Origin: Gammaproteobacteria bacterium
Lineage (GTDB): Bacteria > Pseudomonadota > Gammaproteobacteria > Pseudomonadales > Cellvibrionaceae
Length of the DNA: 50,038 bases
Assembly: GCA_021151625.1 (NCBI GenBank)
Contig: JAGKWY010000044.1
Location: 1-50,038 of the forward strand
Direction: 5' to 3'
Positions 17,901 to 24,837 of this stretch are shown piece after piece. The notes under the pieces were generated by a model. The model saw only the letters and a program-made list of their open reading frames with translations, was not told the DNA's origin and ran no database searches. The first letter of the stretch is position 1; every line of letters begins with the position of its first letter. Made by a program: the position numbers and the translations under genes.

Positions 17901-19388
17901 ATCGCCATCATAAGACGTGGTGGAAGCATTAAATTGCAATATACTTAGAGGAGCACACGCATTAGCTGATGTCACTGGTGCTGCCCAAGTTGCAGTAGTC
18001 AGCCCGGAAATTTTGGAAGAGTCATCCGCATTAAATGCGTCATTAACCGATTTACCAGCCAAATAACGCAATGACTCTAAATAGATTTCTGCTTGCGGGT
18101 TACCCCAGTTGGTGCAACTGTTATCTGAAAATGAACCCAAGCCCCATGAACAATTATCACTACCTGTGGTATTGAAATAGGTTCCATCTTCGTAGCGGTA
18201 GCCGTATATTCTCAATAGGTTTAGGGTTTTAATTACGCCAGCAGTATTGGTAAATGTACCATCGGTACCTGAGTTAATTTCGCTAGACATATTGCCAATA
18301 TTTTTTCGCAGCACGCCACCGGATTTATTTTTGGTATAGGAGCCAGTCATAAGACCAAAATTAACTTTTGCAACACTCGCACCGCCACGAACCTCACCAA
18401 ACTCTTGCAATAACCCTTGTGGTTTTTTGTTGCCGCTGGGATAGGTATAGCAATTGCTCTCTTCCAAACCTGACACACATGCTTCTACGCGCGCGTAATA
18501 CTCACCGCTTGCAGAACCAGAGCCCAATTTATTTGCGTTTACAGGGGTGTTGTTATATGCATACACCCCTGTTGTTGCAGAGTCATTACCATTAGCTGCA
18601 CTCACCTCGCTATTCCAGCGACACTGCCAACGCTCGTTGCTCGCCCAAAATGTATAGTTGCCTTTTGCTACCCGCAACAGAGGGGCATTAGTAACATTTT
18701 GAGATAAAGCAATGCCACCTGGAGTTGTATTACATATTGTAATACCAGTTGCAGAAGTAGCTGCTAAATTCCGGGGCACTGCAACTGTGTCGCTAAACGG
18801 AGTTAAGCTCGACAAATCACTCCCGTTGTAATACTTGGCAAATGAGTGCGCATCATGCGGCAAAAATGCACGCTCAAGCACAGTTGCACTTGATGTATCC
18901 GTTGAGCGCAATCCGCCATACAGAATCTTACGGATGGAATCCATACGGGTCATGCTGGCCCAATTTAGAAAGTTTCCGCTCCATTCATTTGTTGTTCCAC
19001 CGTAGTTACAATAATTTGTACTGCTATCTACTTTACGCGATGGCACAAACCGATTGTTTGTAGTGTTATAGGTGTAGCATTTTTTACTATCAAAATAACC
19101 ATAGTAGTCGTAGCTATTTTTATAGGTATTATCCGGGATCCCATCACCATCCAGATCCGAATAATCATCATAAACTTTGAAATAAAGTTGATGATCCTTA
19201 GACATATTCAACATCATAATTGGCACTACTGGATTTGATAAAAACAGCGGTGCTTGAGAGGGGGCCGCATTTACAGCATGAGCAATTGAGATGCTTAGTA
19301 ATGCAACCACCAGTGACACATTCAGTTTATGCAAGGGAATGTGCTGCAAGAGATAACGCAATTTATTAATACATATATTCAGCAACAT
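14961..19388 (-). CDS. pilY1: type IV pilus tip adhesin PilY1
   Basis: Secreted or pilus-tip protein that primes pilus assembly with the minor pilins and acts in adhesion, surface sensing and twitching. 1475 residues, longer than P. aeruginosa PilY1 (about 1160). The signal peptide ends near AHAVNAAP (about 42). An EF-hand-like acidic loop, DDYSDLDGDGIPD, lies at about 74-86. The long N-terminal half shows no MIDAS-type VWA motif that I can see. The C-terminal half is the PilC/PilY beta-propeller domain (about 960-1390: RVFVGANDGMVHAF, GAGGKGIYALDV, YAGDLSGNLWRFDL, VYFGTGKYFD). A serine run lies near the end (EPSSSASSSSVG). Upstream SD is GGAG. The calcium loop of the Pseudomonas propeller is not preserved; see findings. 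Confidence 0.93.
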   Translation of the reverse strand: MLLNICINKLRYLLQHIPLHKLNVSLVVALLSISIAHAVNAAPSQAPLFLSNPVVPIMMLNMSKDHQLYFKVYDDYSDLDGDGIPDNTYKNSYDYYGYFDSKKCYTYNTTNNRFVPSRKVDSSTNYCNYGGTTNEWSGNFLNWASMTRMDSIRKILYGGLRSTDTSSATVLERAFLPHDAHSFAKYYNGSDLSSLTPFSDTVAVPRNLAATSATGITICNTTPGGIALSQNVTNAPLLRVAKGNYTFWASNERWQCRWNSEVSAANGNDSATTGVYAYNNTPVNANKLGSGSASGEYYARVEACVSGLEESNCYTYPSGNKKPQGLLQEFGEVRGGASVAKVNFGLMTGSYTKNKSGGVLRKNIGNMSSEINSGTDGTFTNTAGVIKTLNLLRIYGYRYEDGTYFNTTGSDNCSWGLGSFSDNSCTNWGNPQAEIYLESLRYLAGKSVNDAFNADDSSKISGLTTATWAAPVTSANACAPLSILQFNASTTSYDGDGLALSTDVIASPSTLNAWTNIIADSKREALSGNYFVGKNASLANGLCTAKSLGVLSDIQGTCPDAPRLEGSYHLAGLAYYARTNDFISGVSGTQTVRTYGVALAPALPKVEIPVPGGGGKKITILPACRELGVGTSPNFGACAIVDFKILSQTSTATTNSGRLYVNWEDSEQGGDYDQDLWGIIDYSITASTARIGTDVLISSVGTNKIGFGYVISGTNEKDGPHFHSGINSYNEYECSAGCSVGNSMVYKDWPVGASTDKFLATPLYYAAKWGGFSEALVKGVIGSSSYNSNNRLTYYGQDNVLTKINSLAKPESYYFATDPRMLEASLAAALNDIAASIGSSSAVATNSTRLSEGSYVYQAQFNSENWSGTLNAFEFDKSGKLPTLPTFSTTNLASMPRSGTGRSVYTFDGSVRKNFAWAQLTAPQQAALQLGSESTNANAQKRVDWILGNSTHESNASGLRERGTGDARVILGDIVNSSPAYVGAWDFRYQRLPVGGSTYREFVESKKSRIPRVFVGANDGMVHAFQAPTKDVTGGEVFKELYAYIPNIAFSKLAKLTQPDYGTTANPHQFIVDGPITVGDVYIGGAWRTIIVGTLGAGGKGIYALDVTDELNPKVLWELSSTDIPELGFVMGKPLIAPMKNNRWAVIMGNGSESSNFSSLLVIDIEAPRDTNYSRVISTGVGVGLSAPELLPNAVGQIEVAYAGDLSGNLWRFDLSSSSGGSAWKKDYLIFKAVDSGGNAQPISAAPTLGLNPKMNNKVMVYFGTGKYFDTGDNATPVSPQYSYYAVADTGSLITRSNMFVKTLSTNYSSRTRSVVQDSSTPVSSPDWSAKKGWYLDFNDTAGERVTTKAILLQDRLIFPTLIPSGVACEYGGKSWLMQVKAIGLNNTPMPTASTTSIPGATLNDYLVLGDLGLGRLPVPEPSSSASSSSVGDECTNGSTGQAAVIGSGSNATLMNAATTYSVCGEGRQSWRQLQ

Positions 19389-19401
19389 AGTTTCATCTCC
19401 A

Positions 19402-19974
19402 CTACTGATGGCGCTTATAAGCCGACTGCACTATTACCTGGGTATTTTCATCACCCCCATAACCCAATGCAGTTATTCGATAAGGTATACAATCACCTAT
19501 CATTGTTAAACTTCCTTGCCCTATTCCACTCCCCTCCCCCGCTGCACAAGATCCTGCATCCGAATCCAACAGTTCCAAAATTACGCGAGGTTGATGCTCC
19601 ACATAATCAAGCCCCAGATCGACCTCCACCGCAATTTTTTGCCAGCCGTCCTCATTCCAATAACGCACGGACTTGGCAGGGTTAGTTTTTTCCTGATCTT
19701 CACACAACCCCTTGGTACAATCAAAAGATGGTACTGTTTTAACTTTTATAGATACGATTGACTCCCCAAAACGTAATGCTGACTCTGCGGACTGAAAGGC
19801 CGTATTACGATCACGCATATTTCCCGCCATACTTTCCTGCAATCCTGTGCCGCGAATTGCGGACAAACCAACAATCGTAATCAGCAAAACCATCACCAAG
19901 CCAACTATCAACACCACCCCTTGCTGAGTCTTAGCAGGCTTGATAGATCGCTGGTTTTGATATAGATAACTCAT
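19402..19974 (-). CDS. pilX: type IV pilus minor pilin PilX
   Basis: 190-residue PilX-family minor pilin. The N-terminal motif QQG-VVLIVGLVMVLLITIVGLS, followed by GLQESMAGNMRDRNTAFQSAESALR, is the PilX signature. The Glu normally found at mature position 5 is Val here, as is usual for PilX and for GspK pseudopilins that cap the tip. The leader is about 19 residues, longer than that of its neighbours. The C-terminal domain has cysteines at DCTKGLC, SCAAG and GDCIPY. pilW ends 8 nt upstream and pilY1 begins 13 nt downstream, so it lies within one operon. Confidence 0.9.
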   Translation of the reverse strand: MSYLYQNQRSIKPAKTQQGVVLIVGLVMVLLITIVGLSAIRGTGLQESMAGNMRDRNTAFQSAESALRFGESIVSIKVKTVPSFDCTKGLCEDQEKTNPAKSVRYWNEDGWQKIAVEVDLGLDYVEHQPRVILELLDSDAGSCAAGEGSGIGQGSLTMIGDCIPYRITALGYGGDENTQVIVQSAYKRHQ

Positions 19975-19982
19975 ACTTTTAC

Positions 19983-21029
19983 CTACTGAATATTGGTTGC
20001 ACGACTGCGAATACCAATCGTCGATGTAAACACTTGACGCAGGTACCTATCTACAACACCCGCGTCAGGAGTTGGGGTAATAGTTACGCCACCAAGCGTA
20101 TACGGCTGCGGAGAGTCCACCAAATTGTTATCCGCACTACGAGCCACCAACTCAATCCGAATCGAGTTCACCTTATTCCAGTCTGCAGCTGCAAGAGCGT
20201 TTGCCAAACGATAAGTTTCATTTTCACTCGTTGAGTAAGTAATACGCATTTGCTCAATCCCCTCCAACAACTCCACCGGCGCCTCTGTATTAGTTTTCTG
20301 CCACAAGCTAGGCTGACCACTAACACCTTTCGCTAAAAAATAAATATTGGTATTAATTGCTGCGACTTCGCCAGCCATAAAATTTTCTGTCGCGATAACG
20401 CCACCACCCCAACCCGCATTGTGACGCAAATAGACTTCATTACCTGTCACGGAAGGTGCGATTGCTACCTTATAAACGCGAGCTTTAAAACAGTCGCTCA
20501 CAATTACGGCCGAGTTATTACACATACCTTCAACGCAACCATTTTTATCCGCAGGACCTGGGGTATACGCATAGACACCATTCAAGTCATTTGCTTTAGA
20601 TATAGGTAATCCTGCGGCATTAACTGAGCGAATAATAACTAGATTGGCTGTACCCTTAGTAAGTGGTGAGATACTGGCACCTAGCGCCGCTGCGCCGCCG
20701 GGTAAGCTGGCAATAGAATTATATCCCCGAACTCCCTCTGCAAAATTGCCATGCAATCCGGAAATCACCATAGTGCCATTTTGTAATTCTCCTCCCGGCA
20801 TATTAGGGTTAGGCCTATAACACCCATAATAAGCCGCCATACGCAGGTCCCTCGCCAGAAACTCAACGCCCAAGCGGCCAGTTTCCTGAATTCGAGATAA
20901 CCCTTGCTGCGAAGAAAACACCGATTTGCTCGACAAAAATATCTGTACAACACCTGTCATCAACACAATCCCCAAAGTGATGGAGATCATAAGTTCAATT
21001 AAAGATAGGCCTAATTCTCGTTTATACAT
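19983..21029 (-). CDS. pilW: type IV pilus minor pilin PilW
   Basis: About 348 residues. The prepilin leader MYKRELG is cleaved before LSLIELMISITLGIVLMTGVVQIFLSS, with Leu at +1 and Glu at +5. It then matches PilW with SRIQETGRLGVEFLARDLRMAAYYGC. The C-terminal domain contains IEQMRITYST and a final TSTIGIRSRA, typical of the family. ATG 21029 was preferred for its AGGGG ribosome site and short leader; an in-frame ATG at 21044 overlaps the pilV stop (ATGA) and is an alternative. PilW belongs to the PilVWX-PilY1 priming complex. Confidence 0.9.
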   Translation of the reverse strand: MYKRELGLSLIELMISITLGIVLMTGVVQIFLSSKSVFSSQQGLSRIQETGRLGVEFLARDLRMAAYYGCYRPNPNMPGGELQNGTMVISGLHGNFAEGVRGYNSIASLPGGAAALGASISPLTKGTANLVIIRSVNAAGLPISKANDLNGVYAYTPGPADKNGCVEGMCNNSAVIVSDCFKARVYKVAIAPSVTGNEVYLRHNAGWGGGVIATENFMAGEVAAINTNIYFLAKGVSGQPSLWQKTNTEAPVELLEGIEQMRITYSTSENETYRLANALAAADWNKVNSIRIELVARSADNNLVDSPQPYTLGGVTITPTPDAGVVDRYLRQVFTSTIGIRSRATNIQ

Positions 21030-21040
21030 GACCCCTATCC

Positions 21041-21499
21041 TCATAATCTGGCACTATAAATAAACTCTGATTCATCCTCTGTTTTTTCATCACTACTGTT
21101 AAGCTCCTTCCAGGTAATAGTAACCGTACAAATACTGGTAGCCATCACGCAAGAAACTCCACCCTTGCCTTCAGGTAATACACGATCAATATTGGTACGC
21201 CATGCGTTAAGATCTACTGCAGCTAAAGGAGATGTAACGGATGATGAAGCCGGCCCTGCCAACGCCGAATGATAGGAAGCAATATTTGTTAAATTAACTC
21301 GCATGCGGTCCAAAATATCGTATGCAAAAATGTTGGCTTGTGAGCGCATATAGGCGCTTTGATTAAACTGCAAGGATCGATTTTGCATTGCACCTAATGC
21401 GAGTAAAGCCGTGGATAAAATCAGCAAGGTTACGAGAACTTCTATAAGCCCCACCCCTACTTGCCGACGCCGCAGCTGCAAAAAAAATGGATACTTCAT
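21041..21499 (-). CDS. pilV: type IV pilus minor pilin PilV
   Basis: 152 residues. The leader MKYPFFLQLRRRQVG is followed by VGLIEVLVTLLILSTALLALGAMQNRSL, with Val at +1 and Glu at +5. The next segment, SAYMRSQANIFAYDILDRMRVN, is characteristic of PilV. ATG 21499 was chosen by the leader; the frame is open to 21616 but that part overlaps fimU. It lies 32 nt after fimU and just before pilW. Confidence 0.9.
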   Translation of the reverse strand: MKYPFFLQLRRRQVGVGLIEVLVTLLILSTALLALGAMQNRSLQFNQSAYMRSQANIFAYDILDRMRVNLTNIASYHSALAGPASSSVTSPLAAVDLNAWRTNIDRVLPEGKGGVSCVMATSICTVTITWKELNSSDEKTEDESEFIYSARL

Positions 21500-21531
21500 A
21501 AGATCAATCCGCCTGATTAAACTCAACTGAT

Positions 21532-22074
21532 TTAACTGGCCGTGCATGTGGCATTTTCTATTGAAACCATGCCAGATAAACCCACTGTGATTTTCCGAGC
21601 AGCTTTTAACGTGCACTTTTTCATTTGCGCGGTAACAACTATTTGCTTTTCTTTTACTCGAGCCAAAGTGCCCAGTCCTGTATAACGGATAAATGTCACG
21701 TCATCCGTATCACTTTTAGCAGTAATTACAGCCCTGACATCCAGACCATCCCACACTTTCAATATTGTGCCAACCACCGGAACAGGATCAGTATCTTTGG
21801 TTGCGCTATCGATAAAAACGATAAAACCATCGGTCCACTCTCCATCACAATCAGTCCCAGATTTGCTGGCACAAATTGCCACTCGCGTAGCGCGTTTGAC
21901 TGCCTCAGAACGAGCCAGATTGATTGCTGATGCCATGTCCTCACCCAATGAAACAGAGCGATTGTTGAGTATTTGGGATTGGAAGGAGGGAACAGCAACA
22001 GAAAGAACAATGGCAGCCACAGCCAGGGTGACCAACAATTCAATCAGGGTAAAACCACACACAGATTTACTCAT
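21532..22074 (-). CDS. fimU: GspH/FimT family minor pilin FimU
   Basis: 180 residues, first gene of the leftward minor-pilin operon. Leader MSKSVCG is cleaved before FTLIELLVTLAVAAIVLSVAVPSFQSQ. The GspH/FimT domain follows with NLARSEAVKRATRVAICAS, DGEWTDGFIVFIDS and a C-terminal GLSGMVSIENATC. By position ahead of pilV it corresponds to fimU of Pseudomonas. ATG 22074 gives a seven-residue leader. I found no sigma-54 consensus upstream; in Pseudomonas this operon is AlgR-controlled, which cannot be checked here. Confidence 0.87.
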   Translation of the reverse strand: MSKSVCGFTLIELLVTLAVAAIVLSVAVPSFQSQILNNRSVSLGEDMASAINLARSEAVKRATRVAICASKSGTDCDGEWTDGFIVFIDSATKDTDPVPVVGTILKVWDGLDVRAVITAKSDTDDVTFIRYTGLGTLARVKEKQIVVTAQMKKCTLKAARKITVGLSGMVSIENATCTAS

Positions 22075-22288
22075 TCGAGCTCTCACTCTTGAACCTGAAT
22101 AACTGTTTCCATCAAGTCTCTGCCACATAGACAGCACCAGCCACATTGTTTATATTGATTCAGCCTATCATAGCCCCTGCAGCGGAATGTTAGAGGGGCG
22201 ACATATGGTCAAGGCAGGTTTATGAATGGCCGCTTTGGCGTCAGATTAAACGTTCCATTTTTTACACTTCATCCAGGGAAAGGAATTA

Positions 22289-22810
22289 ATGAAATATTAC
22301 GGATTTACCTTTATTGAACTTCTCATCACCATTTCGGTAGTCGCATTATTAACAGCCTTGGCGCTGCCTAATTTTTCTTATCAGATTCAAAAAGCGCACA
22401 CGGAAACAGCAACCCAAACACTTGTAAATGCGATTGAAACAGCTCGCAGCAAGGCCGTCTTTACCAATCAACGCACAGTATTACGCGCAAAGGAAAAATG
22501 GCATCAGGGCTGGATTTTATTTATTGATTTAAATAATAACGGCACAAAGGAAGATAATGAGAGGTTATTACAGGAGCAAATGGAACTGAAAAATATAGAT
22601 ATTCAGGACAATTTTCCTGTTGCCAACGAAATATCCTTTATTGGAACAGGGGAAGGGAGAAGCCCGGGAAAAAAAGATAGAGGAGCAATTATTATGGGCA
22701 CAATTACAATTTGTCCGGCAACGACCGACAAAGGAATTAAATTGGTATTGAATCGAGCTGGACGCCTGCGATCAGAAAAAACTGCAGAAGGTGATTGCAG
22801 CAAAACCTGA
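22289..22810 (+). CDS. fimT: GspH/FimT family pilin, divergent from minor-pilin operon
   Basis: 173 residues. A very short leader, MKYYG, precedes FTFIELLITISVVALLTALALPNFSYQIQKA. A GspH-like domain follows with IETARSKAVFTNQRTVLRA, KWHQGWILFIDLNNNG and a C-terminal LNRAGRLRS. The fold and arrangement match FimT, which lies beside fimU in Pseudomonas. FimT of several species binds DNA in natural transformation, but whether this one does is not visible. ATG 22289 has AAGGAA upstream. It is divergent from fimU across 214 bp and converges on ispH with only 14 bp between the stops and no clear terminator. Confidence 0.82.
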   Translation: MKYYGFTFIELLITISVVALLTALALPNFSYQIQKAHTETATQTLVNAIETARSKAVFTNQRTVLRAKEKWHQGWILFIDLNNNGTKEDNERLLQEQMELKNIDIQDNFPVANEISFIGTGEGRSPGKKDRGAIIMGTITICPATTDKGIKLVLNRAGRLRSEKTAEGDCSKT

Positions 22811-22824
22811 TTCAATACCAAATC

Positions 22825-23763
22825 TCATATGCGCAATGCCTTGGGCAACGAAAAACTGATATTTTCCGGTGTCCCATCCATTTCGATGGGTACATCGGCA
22901 CCACAGACTTTTAATTTATCAATTACTTGCTTCACCAAAATTTCCGGTGCCGATGCACCAGCAGTGATGCCAATGCAAGTGCGATTTTTAATCCACTCAG
23001 GATTAATATCATCAGGACCGTCAATTAAATAGCTTTCCGTACCGCAGCGCTCAGCAAGCTCACGCAAGCGATTGGAATTTGACGAATTAGGAGAACCCAC
23101 AACCAATACCAGGTCGCACTCCAGTGCAAGCTGACGTACTGCATCCTGACGATTGGTAGTTGCGTAGCAAATATCATCTTTACGCGGCCCCTGAATCTTG
23201 GGGAATTTGTTGCGTAAGGCTTCAATTACCTTGGCAGTATCATCCATCGATAAGGTAGTTTGGGTTACATAAGCCAGATGCTCCGAATCGCGAACGATTA
23301 ATGCATCCACGTCAGATTCATCTTCAACCAAATAGATAGAGCCGCCATTAGCCGTGTTGTACTGGCCCATGGTGCCTTCCACTTCCGGGTGCCCTTCATG
23401 GCCAATCAAAATACATTCGCGCCCTTCGCGGCTGTAACGGGTCACTTCAATGTGCACCTTGGTGACCAAGGGGCAGGTCGCATCAAAAATCTGGAGGCCG
23501 CGATCTTCCGCTTCTTTGCGCACCGCCTGTGAAACACCGTGCGCACTAAAAATTAAAATAACATCGTCGGGAACCTGGTCCACTTCATCAACAAAAATCG
23601 CACCACGCTCGCGCAGCGAGTCCACCACAAATTTGTTGTGGACTACTTCATGGCGGACATAAATGGGGGCACCAAATACATCGAGCGCACGATTAACAAT
23701 ATCGATGGCGCGATCGACACCAGCACAAAAACCGCGGGGATTGGCGAGCTTGATTTGGGTCAT
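22825..23763 (-). CDS. ispH: 4-hydroxy-3-methylbut-2-enyl diphosphate reductase
   Basis: Last enzyme of the MEP isoprenoid pathway; an Fe-S protein that reduces HMBPP to IPP and DMAPP in the cytoplasm. 312 residues. The three cluster cysteines are in ANPRGFCAGVDRA (C13), FDATCPLVTKVH and NRTCIGITAGASAPE. Also visible are the substrate-binding HEVVHNKFVV, the GHEGHPEV strand and the SPNSSNSNRL loop. ATG 23763 lies 2 nt after the fkpB stop. The order lspA-fkpB-ispH is widely conserved. Confidence 0.97.
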   Translation of the reverse strand: MTQIKLANPRGFCAGVDRAIDIVNRALDVFGAPIYVRHEVVHNKFVVDSLRERGAIFVDEVDQVPDDVILIFSAHGVSQAVRKEAEDRGLQIFDATCPLVTKVHIEVTRYSREGRECILIGHEGHPEVEGTMGQYNTANGGSIYLVEDESDVDALIVRDSEHLAYVTQTTLSMDDTAKVIEALRNKFPKIQGPRKDDICYATTNRQDAVRQLALECDLVLVVGSPNSSNSNRLRELAERCGTESYLIDGPDDINPEWIKNRTCIGITAGASAPEILVKQVIDKLKVCGADVPIEMDGTPENISFSLPKALRI

Positions 23764-23765
23764 GA

Positions 23766-24215
23766 TCAATGCACCTGCACAGGTTCAATTTTGAGAATAG
23801 AGACTTCAAACAGAATGTCGCGACCGGAGAGCGGGTGATTAAAATCTACCACCACTACTTCGTCATCAAAACGCTGCACCACACCTGGCAACTCGGTTTT
23901 TTGTGCATCGGCAAATGACAACATCAAACCCTCACTCAATTCCAGGTCCGGACTGAATTGGCTGCGCGCAATTTCCTGAATATTGTTTGGGTTGCGCTGA
24001 CCAAAACCATCTTCAGGTTTAATCACCAGGGTTTTGTGTTCGCCTTCAAACATACCAAATATCGCTTTTTCAAAACCGGGCAACAAATTGCCATCACCCA
24101 CCGTAAAAGTGGCGGGATTGCGTTCAAAATTGGAATCAACTACATCGCCGTTGTCCAACTGCAAAGCAAAATGCAAAGTCACTTTGGTACCGGGACCAAC
24201 TGCCAGATTACGCAT
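23766..24215 (-). CDS. fkpB: FKBP-type peptidyl-prolyl isomerase FkpB (SlpA)
   Basis: 149-residue cytoplasmic FKBP of the SlyD/SlpA type, a proline isomerase and chaperone. Visible features are VTLHFALQLDNGDVVDSNFERNP, then the family hallmark VGDGNLLPGFEKAIFGM, the insert-in-flap segment (DGFGQRNPNN.. to ..VVVDFNHPLSG) and LFEVSILKIE. No metal-binding His-rich tail is present, which separates it from SlyD. Its start overlaps the lspA stop by 8 nt and ispH follows 2 nt later, so the three are translationally coupled. Confidence 0.95.
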   Translation of the reverse strand: MRNLAVGPGTKVTLHFALQLDNGDVVDSNFERNPATFTVGDGNLLPGFEKAIFGMFEGEHKTLVIKPEDGFGQRNPNNIQEIARSQFSPDLELSEGLMLSFADAQKTELPGVVQRFDDEVVVVDFNHPLSGRDILFEVSILKIEPVQVH

Positions 24216-24705
24216 GGGCTTTTTTCTCTTTACTCAACAACATATCAATAATTAATACCGCAGCACCCAGAGTAATAGCCGAGTCGGCGAGGTTAAACGC
24301 AGGCCAATAATTATCCTGATAGTGGACCACAATAAAATCCACCACATGCCCCAGCACGATCCGGTCATACAAATTGCCTAATGCACCGCCCAAAATAAAT
24401 GCCAAAGCAAATGCCTCGCGCACCTTAACGGCAGCAACACGGCCAATCCACACAATTAACAGGATGCTCGCCACCATAGCGATAACACCGAAAAACCAGC
24501 GCTGCCAACCGCCTGCATCAGCCAAAAAACTAAAGGCGGCACCGGTGTTATAAGCCAGGGTGAAATTAAAAAACGAGGTGAATACTTTAGTTTCACCATA
24601 TTCAAACACAGCTTCGATCGCGTGCTTGCTCGCCTGATCCAGCACTAACACCACAAACGCAGTGGCATACCAGAACCAGGGTTTTTGATAAATTTTTTCG
24701 GTCAT
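24208..24705 (-). CDS. lspA: lipoprotein signal peptidase (signal peptidase II)
   Basis: Cleaves signal peptides of diacylglyceryl-prolipoproteins in the inner membrane, so it processes BamD and the other lipoproteins encoded in this window. 165 residues, four membrane segments. Catalytic aspartates are D123 (GHVVDFI) and D141 (FNLADSAI), the same numbers as in E. coli, with the conserved NTGAAFS and GGALGNLYDRI. It is separated from ileS by the double-hairpin repeat, so co-transcription may pass through that repeat. Confidence 0.97.
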   Translation of the reverse strand: MTEKIYQKPWFWYATAFVVLVLDQASKHAIEAVFEYGETKVFTSFFNFTLAYNTGAAFSFLADAGGWQRWFFGVIAMVASILLIVWIGRVAAVKVREAFALAFILGGALGNLYDRIVLGHVVDFIVVHYQDNYWPAFNLADSAITLGAAVLIIDMLLSKEKKAHA

Positions 24706-24720
24706 TAATATTCACTCTAA

Positions 24721-24833
24721 AATCCCTCCCCTACCCTCCCTTTTCCAAAGGGAGGGAGCCATTCCATTCGAGCACACATAGTGCAGAAGAACAGCTCCTC
24801 CCCTTTGTAAAAGGGGAGGTAGGGAGGGGATTA
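24721..24833. repeat. double-hairpin inverted repeat (BIME/MITE-like)
   Basis: Two C-rich/G-rich hairpins lie head to head between ileS and lspA. The left one is 24734-24743 with 24747-24756 (10 bp, 3-nt loop). The right one is 24797-24806 with 24810-24819 (10 bp, 3-nt loop). The outer arms, 24721-24759 and 24794-24833, are imperfect inverted copies of each other around a unique centre of about 34 nt. This design is typical of REP pairs or small non-autonomous elements; the element encodes nothing. Confidence 0.8.
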
Positions 24834-24837
24834 TTAA

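Noticed and set aside
22075..22288. Sigma-54 promoter for the minor-pilin operon under PilR
   Set aside because: No TGGC-N8-TGC type element was found on either strand in the 214-bp divergent region.
22811..22824. Terminator between the converging fimT-like gene and ispH
   Set aside because: Only 14 bp separate the stops, and no hairpin with a T-run is visible there.
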